Part shown: in pieces, positions 6,602-8,035 of the stretch
How positions within the stretch are numbered: the stretch's first letter is position 1
Layout: each line of letters opens with the position of its first letter
Notes under the pieces: model-generated
The model's input: the letters and a program-made list of their open reading frames with translations, nothing else
Databases searched by the model: none
What the model was told of the DNA's origin: nothing
NCBI GenBank assembly: GCA_030623125.1
Contig: JAUXMQ010000036.1
Span: forward strand, 1-8,035
Reading direction: 5' to 3'
DNA length: 8,035 bases
Origin: Acidimicrobiia bacterium
GTDB taxonomy: Bacteria > Actinomycetota > Acidimicrobiia > Spongiisociales > ZC4RG35
Translations under genes and position numbers: made by a program

Positions 6602-7809
6602 GTTTGTCCTCTGAGCCAATCCGAAACCTCCTCGAGTGCCACATCCCAGCGCCCAGTGTTTGTTTGGACGTCGATCGGCTCGCCTTTCCCCTTCCAGACG
6701 AGTGTGATCGCCGCATCGACTCGGCGAGCCGCCCGAAACTGCGCCTTCACCGTTCGGCCTTCGCTGTCGAAGTCGACCTTGACGCCGTCCCGACGGAGAC
6801 GTGACGCAACCCAAAGGGCTTCTTCAGGGCCGGTCTCAGATACGAGATATGCGTCCAGGTACGTCCTGTCCGCCTCATCGACGGCAAGCGCGATCCTGTC
6901 GACCCCCAGGGCAAAGCCGACACCTGGCGTCGGGCGCCCGCCAAGCGTCTCGGCCAAACCGTCATATCGGCCGCCACCGCCGACCGCATTCTGGGCCGTG
7001 TCCAACCGACGGCCTATGTACTCGAACGTCGTCCGCGTGTAGTAGTCGAGACCCCTCACCAGGCCATGATCCTCGGTGAAGGGGACACCCAGGCTCTCCA
7101 ACAAGGCCTTGACGGATAGGAAATGGCCGGAGCACGCGTCACACAGATGGTCGACCATCCTTGGCGGGTCGACCAGGACCGATTGGTCCGTCTTTGAGTC
7201 GAGCACCCGCAAAGGATTCACATCGATGAGATCTACCGAGTCCTCGCTGAGCTCTGCTTTCTTGCCACCCAGATAGCCACGGAGCACATCGGTGTAACCG
7301 GGGCGACACTCGGAGTCTCCCAATGAGTTGATCAACAACTCCAGGCCGGGGATCTCCGCCGACTCGAGATAGCGGTAACCCAGCTCCACCACCTCGGCGT
7401 CGGCGGCAGGGCTCTCCACGTCGAGGTACTCGACACCGACCTGCCAGAACTGGCGACGCCGGCCCCCCTGAGGTCGTTCATATCGAAAGAAAGGGCCGGA
7501 GTAGGCGCCCTTCCACACACCCTGATGTCCCGAATTGAGATAGGCTCTGACAACACCGGCGGTTCCTTCGGGGCGAAGGGTCACCGACCTCCCTCCCCGA
7601 TCGTCAAACGTGTACATCTGCTTGGTGACGACCTCGGTGGTCTCACCGACACCGCGCTGGAACAGCTCCGTCGACTCCAGGATGGGGGTCATGACGAGGG
7701 GAAACCCATAACGTGCCGACCATTCATCCCAGAGACTCAACACCTCGCGCCAAGTCTGCGATTTCGGCGCCAGCAAGTCGTCGGTGCCTTTTGGAGGCTG
7801 AAAGCTCAT
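6598..7809 (-). CDS. hisS: Histidine--tRNA ligase (HisRS)
   Basis: A class IIa synthetase that charges tRNA-His and acts as a cytoplasmic homodimer. The 403 residues are slightly fewer than the 424 of E. coli. Visible parts are the N-terminal PPKGTDDLL (5-13), motif 1 (about 34-60), TLRPEGTAGVVRAY (77-90) for histidine binding, motif 2 FFRYERPQGGRRRQFWQVGVE (107-127), an insertion with HLCDACSGHF (221-230), the HisRS-specific HisA motif VRGLDYYTRTTFEY (251-264) with catalytic R252, GGGGRYDGL (277-285), and motif 3 GVGFALGVDR (296-305). The C-terminal anticodon-binding domain runs from about 318 to the end. W122 stands where E. coli has His in RQFHQ. The ATG at 7809 is preceded by an in-frame TAA with no start codon between, so the start is firm; its ribosome site is weak. 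The TGA overlaps the aspS GTG. Confidence 0.97.
   Translation of the reverse strand: MSFQPPKGTDDLLAPKSQTWREVLSLWDEWSARYGFPLVMTPILESTELFQRGVGETTEVVTKQMYTFDDRGGRSVTLRPEGTAGVVRAYLNSGHQGVWKGAYSGPFFRYERPQGGRRRQFWQVGVEYLDVESPAADAEVVELGYRYLESAEIPGLELLINSLGDSECRPGYTDVLRGYLGGKKAELSEDSVDLIDVNPLRVLDSKTDQSVLVDPPRMVDHLCDACSGHFLSVKALLESLGVPFTEDHGLVRGLDYYTRTTFEYIGRRLDTAQNAVGGGGRYDGLAETLGGRPTPGVGFALGVDRIALAVDEADRTYLDAYLVSETGPEEALWVASRLRRDGVKVDFDSEGRTVKAQFRAARRVDAAITLVWKGKGEPIDVQTNTGRWDVALEEVSDWLRGQT
6607..6612 (-). promoter_or_regulatory. Shine-Dalgarno sequence for the aspS GTG start
   Basis: AGAGGA on the minus strand, five bases before the GTG at 6601 and within the last codons of hisS. It supports the short aspS start that overlaps the hisS stop. 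Confidence 0.55.
6627..6633 (-). promoter_or_regulatory. Strong Shine-Dalgarno-like sequence before an alternative aspS TTG start
   Basis: GAGGAGG on the minus strand, seven bases before an in-frame TTG at 6617-6619. Starting there would add six residues (MAQRTN) to AspRS and overlap hisS by 22 bases. The motif also encodes Glu-Glu-Val near the HisRS C-terminus, so it may be partly coincidental. It could help recruit ribosomes for either start. Confidence 0.4.
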
Positions 7810-7855
7810 GAGGACGCCAGGTTACCGGCCAGCCCCCGACGATCAGAGTTCTGCT

Positions 7856-8035
7856 CTAGAGCCACTCGTGCCGGAAAGGGTTGGTGAGTCTTTCCCTGCC
7901 GATCGTTGTTTCCAGACCGTGACCGGGCAGAACCCGAACATCGTCGCCGAGTGTCATCACCTCGGTCCGCATCGAGTTGGAGAGGGCGACATGGGAGCCG
8001 CCCGGCAGATCGGTACGCCCGATCGAGCCGGCGAA
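7856..8035 (-). CDS. Metallo-beta-lactamase-fold hydrolase (glyoxalase II-like), 3' end only
   Basis: The last 59 residues of a gene that enters from the right edge, ending in TAG at 7856-7858. The piece begins FAGSIGRTDLPGG (1-13) and contains LPGHG (36-40), ETTIGRER (42-49) and NPF (52-54). Together these are typical of the C-terminal part of the YcbL/glyoxalase II-like branch of the metallo-beta-lactamase superfamily. H39 in PGHG is the expected last metal ligand. The HxHxDH motif and the other ligands would lie beyond the window, so the substrate cannot be judged; hydrolysis of a glutathione or mycothiol thioester is possible but unproven. The gene is 46 bases upstream of hisS in the same direction. 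A glyoxalase-II-like gene next to hisS is also found in Mycobacterium tuberculosis (Rv2581c-Rv2580c), which supports the assignment. Confidence 0.88.
   Translation of the reverse strand, partial: FAGSIGRTDLPGGSHVALSNSMRTEVMTLGDDVRVLPGHGLETTIGRERLTNPFRHEWL

Noticed and set aside
6602..6814. N-terminal extension of AspRS to an upstream start at 6814
   Set aside because: The extra 71 residues would overlap hisS by more than 200 bases, have no match to the AspRS N-terminus, and read as out-of-frame hisS. The family N-terminus begins at or near the GTG at 6601.
6230..7042. A 270-codon open frame on the plus strand
   Set aside because: Antisense to both the start of aspS and the end of hisS. It crosses a real gene junction and shows only low-complexity Ser, Arg and Pro-rich sequence.
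1..8035. Mobile elements, CRISPR arrays, tRNA or rRNA genes, or a hidden defence or biosynthetic system
   Set aside because: Almost every base is in recognisable core genes on one strand, with gaps of 50 bases or fewer. No arrays of repeats, tRNA-like folds, terminal inverted repeats or unknown genes were found.

Overview
The window is a compact stretch of housekeeping genes, all transcribed from the minus strand. In transcription order (right to left) they are: the 3' end of a metallo-beta-lactamase-fold hydrolase, hisS, aspS, alaS, ruvX, mltG, and the 5' part of aroE, which runs off the left edge. No credible gene was found on the plus strand; its long open frames are antisense shadows of the real genes.

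The sequence suggests an actinobacterium. GC content is high (about 60% in the line I counted). GTG starts and 4-base GTGA stop/start overlaps are used. The AspRS has the N-terminal style and tRNA-specificity residues seen in mycobacteria. The alaS-ruvX-mltG-aroE order matches Mycobacterium tuberculosis (Rv2555c to Rv2552c), where aspS, hisS and a glyoxalase-II-like gene also lie nearby but with other genes between. A lineage such as Acidimicrobiia is plausible, but this is a guess from protein style.

Layout: 7856-8035 hydrolase end; a 46-base gap; 6598-7809 hisS; a 4-base overlap; 4820-6601 aspS; a 50-base gap holding a perfect 7-bp inverted repeat; 2148-4769 alaS; a 4-base overlap; 1723-2151 ruvX; an 18-base gap; 604-1704 mltG; a 30-base gap; 1-572 aroE. 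No intergenic stretch exceeds 50 bases, and no internal promoter, terminator, tRNA, CRISPR array or mobile element is visible. The whole window probably belongs to one polycistronic unit whose promoter and terminator lie outside it.

The genes join three processes: charging of His, Asp (probably also Asn) and Ala tRNAs; RuvX and MltG acting in RNA/DNA metabolism and cell-wall synthesis; and the shikimate pathway. The region is ordinary core genome. The observations most worth checking are the non-discriminating AspRS signature, the hairpin ahead of alaS, the altered Asn-Thr-Asp motif in AroE, and the unusually tight clustering of three synthetase genes. I do not see an undescribed system here.
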